A stretch of 64,000 nucleotides of DNA from Chloroflexota bacterium (GCA_018650845.1 JABIFF010000006.1:62001-126000), one strand, 5' to 3'. Positions 35,628 through 44,630 are shown, counted from the stretch's first letter. Notes: generated by a model not told the origin, from the sequence alone. Program-made: numbers and translations.

Positions 35628-36461
35628 ATGTCATTCATTCAGATAATCGTGCTCGCAGTTGTTCAAGGAATCACCGAATTCCTGCCGATTAGCAGCAGCG
35701 GACATTTGATACTCGGGTCGTGGTTGTTCAATTGGCCAGATCAGGGATTGTTTTTCGACGCTGCTGTGCACGTCGGCACGTTAGTTGCTGTGTTGATTTA
35801 CTTCCGGCGCGAGTGGATTCAGCTGGCTACGGGTTTAGCTGCGAATCAGCTTGTTGAAATCGATGATGTTGGCGGCTCTATTCGATCTAGGGCGTTGGCG
35901 ATATTGATCGTTGCTGGAACGGTTCCGCTTGTTGTATTTGGCCCATTTATCAAAGATGCACTCGAAAGTGATTTTCGAGACCCTACCGCGGTCGGGTGGC
36001 TCCTAATCGGCACGGCTTTGGCTTTGACTGTTGGAGAGTTGTTCAGCCGAAAAGTGCACAAGCGGGCGTATGGAATCGATGCGATGAAGACACCGCAGGG
36101 ATTTACCGTTGGTCTTATACAAACGCTGGCGGTGTTCCCTGGTATTTCTCGTTCCGGCGTGACGATGATCGCCGGTATGGCTCTTGGGTTATCTCGTGAA
36201 TCGGCAGCTCGATTTTCTATGCTGTTGGCGACTCCGGCTATTGCTGGAGCCGGTGTTCTGTTGGCAATGGACGCACTCGATTCGACCGAAAACGTTGATA
36301 TCGGTGCGGCAGTACTCGGTGCGATTATTTCAGCTATCACCGCTTATTTCGTAATTGCTGGACTAATGCGACTCCTACGAAACGGATCGTTCCGACCGTT
36401 CATCGTCTACTGCGCAGTGGCTGGTGTTGCAGTCGTGATCGCCCGAGCCGCCGGGGCGTAG
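35628..36461 (+). CDS. uppP: Undecaprenyl-diphosphatase UppP (BacA)
   Basis: Integral membrane enzyme that recycles undecaprenyl pyrophosphate, the carrier for wall and glycan synthesis. The signatures are EFLPISSSGHLILG near residue 17 and PGISRSGVTMIAGMALGLSR near 177. There are about eight hydrophobic segments in 277 residues, the normal length. The ATG at 35628 is divergent from the enolase-superfamily gene. Its presence is notable because no peptidoglycan genes are near the division cluster; a lipid-carrier role in other glycans is possible. Confidence 0.93.
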   Translation: MSFIQIIVLAVVQGITEFLPISSSGHLILGSWLFNWPDQGLFFDAAVHVGTLVAVLIYFRREWIQLATGLAANQLVEIDDVGGSIRSRALAILIVAGTVPLVVFGPFIKDALESDFRDPTAVGWLLIGTALALTVGELFSRKVHKRAYGIDAMKTPQGFTVGLIQTLAVFPGISRSGVTMIAGMALGLSRESAARFSMLLATPAIAGAGVLLAMDALDSTENVDIGAAVLGAIISAITAYFVIAGLMRLLRNGSFRPFIVYCAVAGVAVVIARAAGA

Positions 36462-36497
36462 CTATGCCCCGACCGAAGCGAGCCCACGTCGTCCATT

Positions 36498-36665
36498 TGT
36501 CATTGCGAGAAGGCCAAAGGCCGCCGTGGCAATCAACATCGTCGAGCAACGCTGCATCGCTACAGGCGCACCGATTAGCCCTCGGCAACATCTAGTCAGA
36601 TAGAACAATCCAGCCAAAGCCGACTGATTGCCACGTCGCCTCAAGGCAGGCTCCTCGCAATGACA
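36498..36665. repeat. Family I hairpin repeat, inverted pair
   Basis: The left unit (36498-36535) is TGTCATTGCGAGAAGGCC then AAAGGCCGCCGTGGCAATCA. The right unit (36626-36665) is reversed, GATTGCCACGTCGCCTC then AAGGCAGGCTCCTCGCAATGACA. Inner stems are GGCC/GGCC on the left and GCCT/AGGC on the right, which differ in sequence but both pair. It lies between uppP and a convergent cupin gene. Confidence 0.8.
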
Positions 36666-36684
36666 GAATTGTGCGAACACGTCT

Positions 36685-37164
36685 CTAGTCGCTTGGCGAC
36701 CGCTTCTCCCAAGTTACGTCGCAGTTCTCGCATTCTTCCTGCCAAACGTGCACAGCAGGCGGCATTGCGACTGCGAAGCGAAGACTCATTTCGTCACCCT
36801 CGGTCACGATGTGGTGAACCGTTCCGCGAGGAATCCAAACGATATCGCCTTTTTGAGCGTGGATAATCTTGCCGCCGGTCAGTTCCCACTTAAGCTTGCC
36901 AGCCATAACGAACCACCACTCATCGAACTGAGCGTGCCAGTGAGCATGATTACCCTGACCCGGCATCGAAGCGATTAGCGTGCCACGGTTTCGTTCGTCC
37001 TCGATTAGTAGTTTCGACCAAGGAGCTGGCCCCATTTGCTCAACGATTTTGTCAATTTCGATGTGCATCATTCCCGGTCCAAACGTAGCGTCTACACGTG
37101 GTGGAATTGGTCCTTCAACCGTGTCAGTAATTGCGGCTACTACGCCTTCGTAATCTGTACCCAT
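36685..37164 (-). CDS. Cupin-domain protein
   Basis: A 159-residue single-cupin protein. The metal-binding first motif is in GNHAHWHAQFDEWWFVMAG near residue 70 (HxH then Glu). The second is in GDIVWIPRGTVHHIV near 105. It may be a dioxygenase, isomerase or sugar-binding protein; sequence alone cannot say which. ATG at 37164 with GGGAG upstream. Divergent from the following PHP/CehA-type gene by 139 bp. Fits the accessory catabolic region. Confidence 0.85.
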   Translation of the reverse strand: MGTDYEGVVAAITDTVEGPIPPRVDATFGPGMMHIEIDKIVEQMGPAPWSKLLIEDERNRGTLIASMPGQGNHAHWHAQFDEWWFVMAGKLKWELTGGKIIHAQKGDIVWIPRGTVHHIVTEGDEMSLRFAVAMPPAVHVWQEECENCDVTWEKRSPSD

Positions 37165-37303
37165 GCGATTTACTCCCGTTACTTTTGGCAGAAGTCTGTA
37201 TACCGACTTCTTGCTGATTTTTCGTGATGCGGCTAACGTAGCACGATCATCAGTACGCTGAGCAAGCGCCCGATGTCGAATATAACGACGAGGAGAGAAC
37301 GTA

Positions 37304-38749
37304 ATGCCTAAGATAATTGGCGAAATTCGAGACGCCGCAACAGGTGAAGTCGTTCAGGCTCGTGTTCAGGTCCTTGCTCCAAATGGCGAAAACGTTGCTC
37401 CTGCCGATGCCATGTGGAAAGTCGGCTCCGGCGAACCGTTCTTCTACAGCAACGGTCAATTCGCACTCGATACCATTCGTGGATATCACCGAGTTCTTGT
37501 TGAACGGGGTACCGAATTCACGCCGTGGGAAGGAATCATCGAAGTCGATGGTTCGGCTGATTCTTCAGTAGATATCAAACTCGAACGTTGGTCCGATCTT
37601 CCTGATCGTGGCTGGCACCCCGGCAACACCCACATCCATTACGACGAAAAGGAAACCGATCCTGATCGTCGATTGGGATACGACTCTCGAGTCGAAGACC
37701 TGCGAATGACAGCAGTATCGATTCTCAAGCGCTGGGATCTCGACTACGCAACGAACAAGTACCCGCCGGGAGTGCTCACCGAGTACACCGATACCCACCA
37801 TCACGTTCAAAGCGGCGAAGAAACTCGGCACAATCACGACCCATCCGATCCGTTCAAGATCGGCTATGGGCACGTAATGCTGTTGAACATTCGAAATCAG
37901 GTCGACCCAATTAGCCGTGGGCTAATCATCGACCAGTTCGATCCCGACTACCCGCCGCTTAGCTACGCCTGTGACCAAGCAAATGACCAAGACGGTTTAG
38001 TGATTTGGTGCCACAACGGGCAGGGTATGGAAGCGCCAGTGGCTGCAGCACTTGGCAAAGTTCACGCAATGAACCTGTTCGATCCGTTCTGGACCGATAT
38101 CGAATATCTCTACTGGTACCACATGCTAAACACCGGAATCAAAATGCCGGTTTCAACAGGCTCAGACTGGTTCGTAAGCTCGGCAAACCGTGTGTACTCA
38201 CAGACCAACGGCGGCTTCGCATACGAATCGTGGCTCGACGGCATTCGTACTGGCAAAACGTTCATCACAAACGGTCCTGCGCTATTTCTCTCGGTCGCTG
38301 GGCAAGAACCCGGCGAAACCGTTCAGGTTGAAAAGGGAACAAAACTTCCGATTCATGCCAATTGGAGTTCGCACTACCCAGTGCAAAAGGTCGAGATTGT
38401 TCAGAACGGAAAAGTTATAGCTCGTCGAGATTTCGGCGAAGGCGTGACAGTAGGGCATATCGAAATCGAGCTAGAAGCGGAAACCGACGGCTGGATTGGC
38501 GCACGGCTTGGATCGGGTTCGCGTGATTCGTTCAACCAGCCGATCTGGGCGCACACGAGCCCTGTCTATCTCACCGGCACTGGCGAGCGGTCTGAAGCTA
38601 GCGTCGAATCAGCAAAGTTCTACACCGATCAAATCGGTGAGGGCATCAACTGGGTGAAGACTAAAGGCCGCTTCTACAACGACTCTCAGCGAAAAGAAGT
38701 CGTCGATCTGTTCAAGCAGGGGCAAGACTGGTATCGCAATCTGACTTGA
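37304..38749 (+). CDS. CehA/McbA-type metallohydrolase
   Basis: A 481-residue protein with a carbohydrate-binding-like N-terminal domain (about 1-95; GEIRDAATGEVVQARVQV) and a metal-dependent hydrolase domain of the PHP-like CehA/McbA family. It has WHPGNTHIHYDEK near residue 105 (HxH), a Met/His-rich stretch with THHHVQSGEETRHNHDPS near 162 and later metal-ligand segments VIWCHNGQG near 228 and STGSDWF near 284. CehA-type members cleave carbamate or ester bonds in known cases; the substrate here is unknown. The start has GGAGAG upstream. No signal peptide. Confidence 0.75.
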   Translation: MPKIIGEIRDAATGEVVQARVQVLAPNGENVAPADAMWKVGSGEPFFYSNGQFALDTIRGYHRVLVERGTEFTPWEGIIEVDGSADSSVDIKLERWSDLPDRGWHPGNTHIHYDEKETDPDRRLGYDSRVEDLRMTAVSILKRWDLDYATNKYPPGVLTEYTDTHHHVQSGEETRHNHDPSDPFKIGYGHVMLLNIRNQVDPISRGLIIDQFDPDYPPLSYACDQANDQDGLVIWCHNGQGMEAPVAAALGKVHAMNLFDPFWTDIEYLYWYHMLNTGIKMPVSTGSDWFVSSANRVYSQTNGGFAYESWLDGIRTGKTFITNGPALFLSVAGQEPGETVQVEKGTKLPIHANWSSHYPVQKVEIVQNGKVIARRDFGEGVTVGHIEIELEAETDGWIGARLGSGSRDSFNQPIWAHTSPVYLTGTGERSEASVESAKFYTDQIGEGINWVKTKGRFYNDSQRKEVVDLFKQGQDWYRNLT

Positions 38750-38781
38750 TTGCATCGAACGTACAACCGATAGACGGCCCC

Positions 38782-38800
38782 AGCGAGTAAAATCGCTCGG
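38782..38800 (+). terminator. Possible weak terminator
   Basis: A short stem AGCGA/TCGCT around a 6-base loop, then GTTCGTTTTG. It is 33 bp past the CehA-type gene. Weak: the stem is only 5 bp. Confidence 0.3.
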
Positions 38801-38859
38801 GTTCGTTTTGTTCGCTAACTGCCAACTTCACACACGCTAATACGAGTCACTTTAGAAAA

Positions 38860-39555
38860 ATGTCAGTCGAATCTCTGCTAGATCACTACTACGAGCGCGC
38901 CACGATGCCGATGCGAAACACCAAGTTCGGTCGGGAGCAAAAGGGTGCGTTCGATATTCGGCACGTTGTTGAAGACGATGAATTCCGACAGCTAAATCAC
39001 AAAATCGTTCTCAAAGACGGCGTGGCATCCAGCATGTGGCGTGAGCAGGAGTGGGGACTCGGCGAAAATTCGATCGACGTCAGCCACTTCGAAGATGGCA
39101 TCGTCAAGCAGCTGAGTCTCAGACATACAGGCGAAGCCGTAACCGGCATGAAAGTTAGCCTGACCCGCGGTGATTGGCTGATTCCGGATCCCGATCACCG
39201 CTTGCCTTACATTTTTGGCCGAGCCGATATGGAAACCTGGTACAAAGCCAGCAATTACAAGATGGGGCTAAACCGAGTTCGTTTGGCGTGGGATTACGAG
39301 GAAAAGCACACGTTCCCTGTCCGCGATCACGGAGTGGACAAAGACAAGGGCGAGCATCTGTACAAGGGCGTTGAGTACCGAATAGAACTCGACGACGCTA
39401 TTCGCCTGTCTATCGATGAAAAATCTTCTCGCAAGGTCAATTGGCGCATGGAAATGACCGATGACGAAGTTCGTTCACTATTCGAATACGCCAGCAACGA
39501 ATCGTGGATAGACGGCTGGGGCCCAGTCGCCGACATCATCGAACACGGTAAGTAG
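38860..39555 (+). CDS. Hypothetical protein
   Basis: A 231-residue soluble protein, not recognised. It contains charged segments such as LRHTGEAVTGMKVSLTRGDW, MGLNRVRLAWDYEEKHTFPV and VEYRIELDDAIRLSIDEKSS, suggesting mainly beta-strand structure. No signal peptide, membrane helix or known motif. Start ATG at 38860; the ribosome site is weak. It follows the CehA-type gene by about 110 bp on the same strand, and functional linkage is only suggested by order. Confidence 0.6.
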   Translation: MSVESLLDHYYERATMPMRNTKFGREQKGAFDIRHVVEDDEFRQLNHKIVLKDGVASSMWREQEWGLGENSIDVSHFEDGIVKQLSLRHTGEAVTGMKVSLTRGDWLIPDPDHRLPYIFGRADMETWYKASNYKMGLNRVRLAWDYEEKHTFPVRDHGVDKDKGEHLYKGVEYRIELDDAIRLSIDEKSSRKVNWRMEMTDDEVRSLFEYASNESWIDGWGPVADIIEHGK

Positions 39556-39604
39556 ATTTTTGAGACTGTACTAGGGTCTCGGGCAGCCGCAATCGCGACC
39601 CTTG

Positions 39605-39739
39605 CCCCAGATCCTTCGACTCCGCTGACTCCGCTCAGGAAATCACATGTTTGCTTGGGGAATATCAGAATCTTTTGGAACGACCCTCAAACCCCAACCA
39701 TAGATTTCCCGAGTGCCGGCGAGGGATCTGGTGGGGGGG
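39605..39739. repeat. Family II hairpin repeat, inverted pair
   Basis: The left unit (39605-39643, reversed) is CCCCAGATCCTTCGACTCCG then CTGACTCCGCTCAGGAAAT. The right unit (39703-39739) is GATTTCCCGAGTGCCGGC then GAGGGATCTGGTGGGG. The left unit uses TCCTGAGC..., which joins the TCCTGA-type repeats to family II. It lies between two convergent genes. Confidence 0.7.
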
Positions 39740-39775
39740 CGTTAGTCCTTGGCATCATCGAGCCACAGGCGCACT

Positions 39776-41311
39776 CTAGCCGTGTTCGTACTTAGCTTCC
39801 AAATCTAGCGGGTACAGAGAATCTCGCACTCGCTTGTAGTCGAAGCTCGACATATCGGCTGAAGTCGCACCCGGCGTATTCACGGTGACCATTTCGTGAG
39901 CAATCGGCTGATACGCAGGTCGAGGCGATACAACGCCTTTCGCCACCACGATGTCGAAGTCGTCTGGACGATAACCCAGAGAGTAGAACTGTTCTCTGCT
40001 CATATTGCCGACTCGGGTCGTAACTAACGCTACAGTCGGCCCCTCTTGTGATTCGATAACCACCGTCGTTCCGCCGTCAAAGAATCTCCATCCAGCGTGA
40101 ACCGTTCCGGTGTCCTCGAAGCGCCCATCTGAAATACGTGTGATGCGTCCCGTTAGGCTCACCGGACTGCCATGAAGTGAATCGGTTTTGCCACCAACTT
40201 CTATGGTCACGGTCGCACCAATCCCAGCAGCAAGACACGCCTCTATAGCTTCTGAATCTCGTACCGTCTGAAGCCAAGACGCCGCACCCTGCTTCACGCC
40301 CTCAGCAAGCAAGAAAGTGCTATCGCCTGAACTGCCTGCACCGATATTGTCGCCAACATCAAGCAGCACTATCGGACCTGATTCATCAGGCCTGGCAGCG
40401 GCCTCTTTCAACGCATATTCGACGGCTTCGGAAGGTGTAGGCCCAACAGGTTCGTAAAGCTCTTTGCGATTCGCCCACGCTCTATCGGCAATCCAGCGCG
40501 CCGCCTTCTTCGCTTCGTCGACTGAATCTTCATGCAGCACGTAGCAAGCAAGTCCGTTCTCGTGCACATCAGACCACGGATATCCCTCGCCGATCGACCC
40601 GCCGACCACGCCCGGCTGTGCAAGCACGGTCTCAAGATCGTCGATTACAGCCTTCATCGGCATGTCGCGAGTGTCGTGCTGGAATATACCGACCACCATA
40701 GGCGGCTGTTCGAGCCACACAGCAGGCCGCCAGTTTTCCCGAGCCATGCGAACAACTAAGTCGCAGGCGTCGTGTGCTCGTGGCACAGCGTCGGTGTGCG
40801 GATTGGTTTTGTAGATGACGAGTGCGTCTGTTTCATCGGCCATCTGCTGCGATACGTTCGCGTGCAGATCGAGCGTCATGGCGACTGGAACATTTGGCCC
40901 TACGATCTCCCTCACTCGGCGTGCGAGTTCGCCATCCATGTCCGGATATTCTTCCGAGACCGCAGCACCCATTTGATTCAGTAAAACGCCATCGAACGGG
41001 CCTTGGTCCCGAAGCATTTCGAACGCCTCGCCACCGAGCGTGTCGAACACTTCTTTACTAATCGTTCCACCGGGATCGGTAGCAGCAAAGATCAATGGCA
41101 CCAATTCGAAATCGAGTCGGTTGGAAGCCTGAATAAATCCCGCCATCGAAGTCGATGAAAGCTCGTGCATGTCGTAATACTGCTGACCGCGTTGGACGGC
41201 GTACGTCTGCATCCCCGAAACTTTAAAACTGTCCATCGTCGTGGGATTACTGGCGAATGTATTGGTTTCGTGGTGGATACCAAGCGTGGCGATGCGGAGT
41301 TTTTTGGTCAT
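39776..41311 (-). CDS. M81 family metallopeptidase (MlrC-like)
   Basis: A 511-residue member of the family named after MlrC, a microcystin-breakdown enzyme. Signatures: IATLGIHHETNTFASNP near residue 7, AMTLDLHANVSQQMADETDA near 145 (candidate metal ligands), KTNPHTDAVPRAHD and LLDVGDNIGAGSSGDSTFLL near 316. Most homologues are not microcystinases, so it should be read as a metal-dependent amide hydrolase. It has its own GGGAA site and starts at ATG 41311. It lies downstream of the dehydrogenase operon but beyond its terminator, so it is separately transcribed. Confidence 0.85.
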   Translation of the reverse strand: MTKKLRIATLGIHHETNTFASNPTTMDSFKVSGMQTYAVQRGQQYYDMHELSSTSMAGFIQASNRLDFELVPLIFAATDPGGTISKEVFDTLGGEAFEMLRDQGPFDGVLLNQMGAAVSEEYPDMDGELARRVREIVGPNVPVAMTLDLHANVSQQMADETDALVIYKTNPHTDAVPRAHDACDLVVRMARENWRPAVWLEQPPMVVGIFQHDTRDMPMKAVIDDLETVLAQPGVVGGSIGEGYPWSDVHENGLACYVLHEDSVDEAKKAARWIADRAWANRKELYEPVGPTPSEAVEYALKEAAARPDESGPIVLLDVGDNIGAGSSGDSTFLLAEGVKQGAASWLQTVRDSEAIEACLAAGIGATVTIEVGGKTDSLHGSPVSLTGRITRISDGRFEDTGTVHAGWRFFDGGTTVVIESQEGPTVALVTTRVGNMSREQFYSLGYRPDDFDIVVAKGVVSPRPAYQPIAHEMVTVNTPGATSADMSSFDYKRVRDSLYPLDLEAKYEHG

Positions 41312-41383
41312 ATTGTTCCCGAGTCGAATGGAAGATTTCAGCAGATTATGGGTGAGTTGTTCGTAACAGGCAATCGGTTAATA

Positions 41384-41421
41384 AATAACGGCTGGACCAA
41401 TACTTTGATCCAGCCGTTATT
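41384..41421 (-). terminator. Intrinsic terminator after the dehydrogenase operon
   Basis: Perfect 13-bp stem (41384-41396 with 41409-41421; arm AATAACGGCTGGA) and a 12-base loop. The T run on the minus strand is short (TTATTTATT). It sits about 20 bp after the last dehydrogenase gene. Confidence 0.8.
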
Positions 41422-41442
41422 AGAATTTCGTTCTACTAGAGG

Positions 41443-42489
41443 CTACTCGCCGTGACCGGTGATGAGTCCTTCTGAACCTGGGTGTCGAGTCTTCGAATCA
41501 AGCTTCGAAGTCACTTCTGGGTTCTGACCAGCACTTGGCCATTCGCCACGAAGAACCGACGCAACCTGCTGCGAAGCACGCTGACGCGCCAGCCACGCTG
41601 AACGAGTTGATTGACCCGCTGAGTGTGGTGCGGTGATTACGTTCTTCATCTGAAGAAGAGGGTTGTTAGGGTCAACCGGTTCTTGTTCGAACACATCTAG
41701 CCCAGCGCCCCGCATCTTGCCCTGTTGGAGGGCTTCGATCAACGCTGGCTCATCGTTTACCGAACCACGGCAAACGTTGATGTAGTAAGCAGATTCCTTC
41801 ATCACGTCAAACTGTTCTTTGCCGATCATGTGGAACGTTTCTGCGTTCAACGGAACCACTACAACGATGTAATCAGCTCGTTCGAATAGATCATTGAGTT
41901 CAAAGACTTGTTCCACACCATATTCGGTGATGATCCACGGCTCTACATAGGGATCGTAAACGATCGTGTCCATGCGCCATCCTTGACCGAGCTTGCGTGC
42001 GACCTGGCGTCCGATATTTCCGAATCCTACGATTCCAAGAGTCTGCTCGTCGATTGGCTCGATCGGCCCTAACTCCCCGGCGTTCCATCGTCCATCTCGC
42101 AATTGGAGAGTCGATTGCACAGTCTGGCGGTTGAGAGCCAGCGTCATTGTTACGGCTTGGTTAGAAACCTCTTCTGCACACATGCCAGCACCGTTTGTCA
42201 CGATGATGCCCATGTCGGTCGCTGCATCCACATCGATGTGATTGAAACCGTGTGAGTAGACAGCGAGAACCTGTGCCTGGTCAGCAGCTTTGATTACCTG
42301 TTCTGAACCCCAGCCACCACGCATCATGATAGCGTCGGCGCCTCGGACGGCTTCCATTGCCTCGCCCTCAGACTGGGGGGCTTCCTGAACAAATTCCACA
42401 TCAAGATCGGCCATTTCGGCACGCTCGTGATACAGCGGATCGTCGGTGTCTCCACCCAGTACTACAACTCGTTGCTTTGCCATTTTCAT
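41443..42489 (-). CDS. D-2-hydroxyacid dehydrogenase, paralogue 1
   Basis: A 348-residue NAD-dependent dehydrogenase of the D-isomer-specific family. The Rossmann motif is GIVGFGNIGRQVARKL near residue 154. Catalytic Arg, Glu and His are in INVCRGSVNDEP, DVFEQEPVD and TAPHSAGQ. It is third in a run of three related genes on the minus strand. It follows paralogue 2 by 58 bp and has a TTGGAG site. Shares the stretch DVFEQEPVDPNNPLL with both others. The substrate is unknown, probably a hydroxyacid from organic-matter or sugar-acid breakdown. Confidence 0.9.
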   Translation of the reverse strand: MKMAKQRVVVLGGDTDDPLYHERAEMADLDVEFVQEAPQSEGEAMEAVRGADAIMMRGGWGSEQVIKAADQAQVLAVYSHGFNHIDVDAATDMGIIVTNGAGMCAEEVSNQAVTMTLALNRQTVQSTLQLRDGRWNAGELGPIEPIDEQTLGIVGFGNIGRQVARKLGQGWRMDTIVYDPYVEPWIITEYGVEQVFELNDLFERADYIVVVVPLNAETFHMIGKEQFDVMKESAYYINVCRGSVNDEPALIEALQQGKMRGAGLDVFEQEPVDPNNPLLQMKNVITAPHSAGQSTRSAWLARQRASQQVASVLRGEWPSAGQNPEVTSKLDSKTRHPGSEGLITGHGE

Positions 42490-42547
42490 TACTCCAAAAG
42501 ATAAGTAGGAGACTAGCTATCAATGCCAGCCCATAGAAAAACTCGAA

Positions 42548-43621
42548 TTACTTGCCCTGCTCGGCGAGCATGACTTCCCAGCTAACGGCCCAGTTGCGAG
42601 GCTCTACTGTGCTTCGAACATCTGGGTTGATCAGTGACATTGGCCAGTAGCCAAGAGCTACTCGCATCGCCTCTTCACCAAGCTGGGTGTTTGCACGACT
42701 CCACGCAACCTCACTGTAGGAAGCGTAGTGGTTAGTTACAGATACGTTGTCCATCTTGAGCAACGGGTTGTTTGGGTCGACAGGTTCCTGCTCGAACACA
42801 TCGAGACCTGCACCGGCGATCTTGCCCTGCTGAAGTGCTTCGATCAACGCTTTCTCGTCGACCACAGGTCCACGTGAGCAGTTGATCAGGTAAGCAGTTG
42901 GCTTCATTAGGTCGAAGAACTCTGCGCCAACCATGTGATGTGTTGCAGGTGTCAGGTACGTGTGAGGTGAAACATAGTCAGATCGCTTGGCGATTTCCTG
43001 AGGAGTTCCAACCATCTCAACGCCGTATTCCTTAGCGTCCCACGAGGAAACGAAAGGATCGTAGCCGATAACTTTCATGCCGAAAGCCTGCGCCTTACGA
43101 GCAACGGTTCGGCCGATGTCACCGAGTCCGATGATTCCGAACGTCTGGCCGGAAATGTGACCCATTGGAGCGAGGTGATCGCGAGTCCACGTGCCACCCT
43201 TTACGAGCTTGTCGTGCAGTACAAATTTTCGTGAGCAAACGAGGAAGTGCATCATCGTCTGGTTGCTAACTTCTTCAGTACCGAACGAAGCAGTGTTAGC
43301 AAGGACAACGCCGTTTTCAACCGCTGCGCCGAGATCCATACCGTCATATCCATGACCGAAGGAAACCAGTCCCTTGCAGCGACCGTTGTTGCCCATGTGT
43401 ACGAACAGGTCAGGCGATACGCCGTGACCCGCAGCCATGGCTACATCGGCGTCTTTGAGCGCTTCGATTAGCTCGCCATCGCTGTCGCCATCGTAAACAA
43501 CAAATTCGGCACCCATTTCAAGCGCTGCTGCGCTCTGGTGAGGGAAATCTGCAGCGGTACCGTTCCGCATGTTCTTAGGGCCTAGGAATAAAACTCGTTT
43601 GTCTTTTGCGTCTGCGGTCAT
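42548..43621 (-). CDS. D-2-hydroxyacid dehydrogenase, paralogue 2
   Basis: A 357-residue family member. The NAD site is FGIIGLGDIGRTVARKA near residue 162. Catalytic residues are in INCSRGPVVDEK, DVFEQEPVDP and VTNHYASYS. The last differs from the usual APH context (NH) but keeps the His. N-terminal RVLFLGPKNMRNG is a distinctive start. Middle gene of the three; AAGAGA precedes the ATG at 43621. Gaps to its neighbours are 46 and 58 bp, consistent with one transcript. Confidence 0.9.
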   Translation of the reverse strand: MTADAKDKRVLFLGPKNMRNGTAADFPHQSAAALEMGAEFVVYDGDSDGELIEALKDADVAMAAGHGVSPDLFVHMGNNGRCKGLVSFGHGYDGMDLGAAVENGVVLANTASFGTEEVSNQTMMHFLVCSRKFVLHDKLVKGGTWTRDHLAPMGHISGQTFGIIGLGDIGRTVARKAQAFGMKVIGYDPFVSSWDAKEYGVEMVGTPQEIAKRSDYVSPHTYLTPATHHMVGAEFFDLMKPTAYLINCSRGPVVDEKALIEALQQGKIAGAGLDVFEQEPVDPNNPLLKMDNVSVTNHYASYSEVAWSRANTQLGEEAMRVALGYWPMSLINPDVRSTVEPRNWAVSWEVMLAEQGK

Positions 43622-43667
43622 GGGTCTCTTTAGGTTTCAGCTAAGGGTTGTACTGGCTAGAAAATAT

Positions 43668-44630
43668 TTATTCGGGTTTGACGATGCTATCGGGCGTACC
43701 GCCATCCCAAACCTTCATCATGTTGTCGAAGGCGAATCGTACTCTTCTTGGATAGCTTTCGTAACTCTTACCAGCAATATGCGGAGCGACTACGACGTTA
43801 TCTCGCTTGAGCAGCGGATTGTTTGGGTCGACCGGTTCTTGCTCGAACACGTCGAGTCCTGCACCCCAAATCTCGCCATCTTCAAGTGCCTGTTCGAGAG
43901 CTATTTCGTCGACCACAGGACCTCGACACGTATTGATTAATGTCGCGGTATTTTTCATCAGGCGAAGCTCGCGTTCGCTGATCAATGCACGTGTGCTGTT
44001 GTCGAGCGGAGTGTGAAGCGTGACGATGTCGGATCGTTCGAGAAGTTCGTCGAGTTCTACTCTGGTCGCACCGAAGCTCTCGGCTTTTTCGCTGCGGACT
44101 TTGTCGGTGTAGAGCGTGGTTGTGTCGAAGCCACGCAGCATGCCTGCCACGTTGCTGCCGATTTTTCCTGCGCCAACGATGCCGACGGTAGCACCGAATA
44201 ATTCGTGAGAGTCACGACCGTCGACCTCAGGCCGCATCCAGTCTCCAGCCTTGGTATCCATGTTGGAGACACCGAGATGTCGAATGGTCGAAAGCATGAG
44301 CGTGAGGGCGAATTCAGCAACGGGAATTGCGTTCGCTCCGCCGTTGTTCGACACCGGGATTCCCATTTCGCCAGCAAGACCTAGATTTACGCCATCGAAC
44401 CCTGCCGAACAAAGTTGAACCAACTTGGTTTTCTTGGCGAGTCGAAGCGTGTCATCGTCGACACCGTGACCGAACACCAGAATGAAATCTGCCAGCTCTG
44501 CCGCTTCGGCAACTTCTTCAGCCGACGAATCTGTGGTGCGAACGTGCAAATTCCAGTCGTCAGGTTTCATCTCGTTCGCCATGTCCAATAGCGGCAGGGC
44601 GGGACCAGAAAATACGAGGACTTCAGGCAT
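43668..44630 (-). CDS. D-2-hydroxyacid dehydrogenase, paralogue 3
   Basis: A 320-residue family member, first in the operon. The NAD motif is VGIVGAGKIGSNVAGML near residue 149. Catalytic residues are in INTCRGPVVDE, DVFEQEPVDP and VAPHIAGKS. It is shorter than the other two and closer to phosphoglycerate dehydrogenase-like enzymes in layout. AGAGAG lies upstream of the ATG at 44630. The upstream gap holds a strong inverted repeat that may carry the promoter region. Confidence 0.9.
   Translation of the reverse strand: MPEVLVFSGPALPLLDMANEMKPDDWNLHVRTTDSSAEEVAEAAELADFILVFGHGVDDDTLRLAKKTKLVQLCSAGFDGVNLGLAGEMGIPVSNNGGANAIPVAEFALTLMLSTIRHLGVSNMDTKAGDWMRPEVDGRDSHELFGATVGIVGAGKIGSNVAGMLRGFDTTTLYTDKVRSEKAESFGATRVELDELLERSDIVTLHTPLDNSTRALISERELRLMKNTATLINTCRGPVVDEIALEQALEDGEIWGAGLDVFEQEPVDPNNPLLKRDNVVVAPHIAGKSYESYPRRVRFAFDNMMKVWDGGTPDSIVKPE

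Noticed and set aside
39776-41311. Calling the M81 gene a microcystinase
   Set aside because: The family is broad and the substrate cannot be read from sequence; only the family name is supported.
42548-43621. Dehydrogenase paralogue 2 as a dead enzyme
   Set aside because: The unusual NHYAS context still keeps the catalytic His, with Arg and Glu in place.
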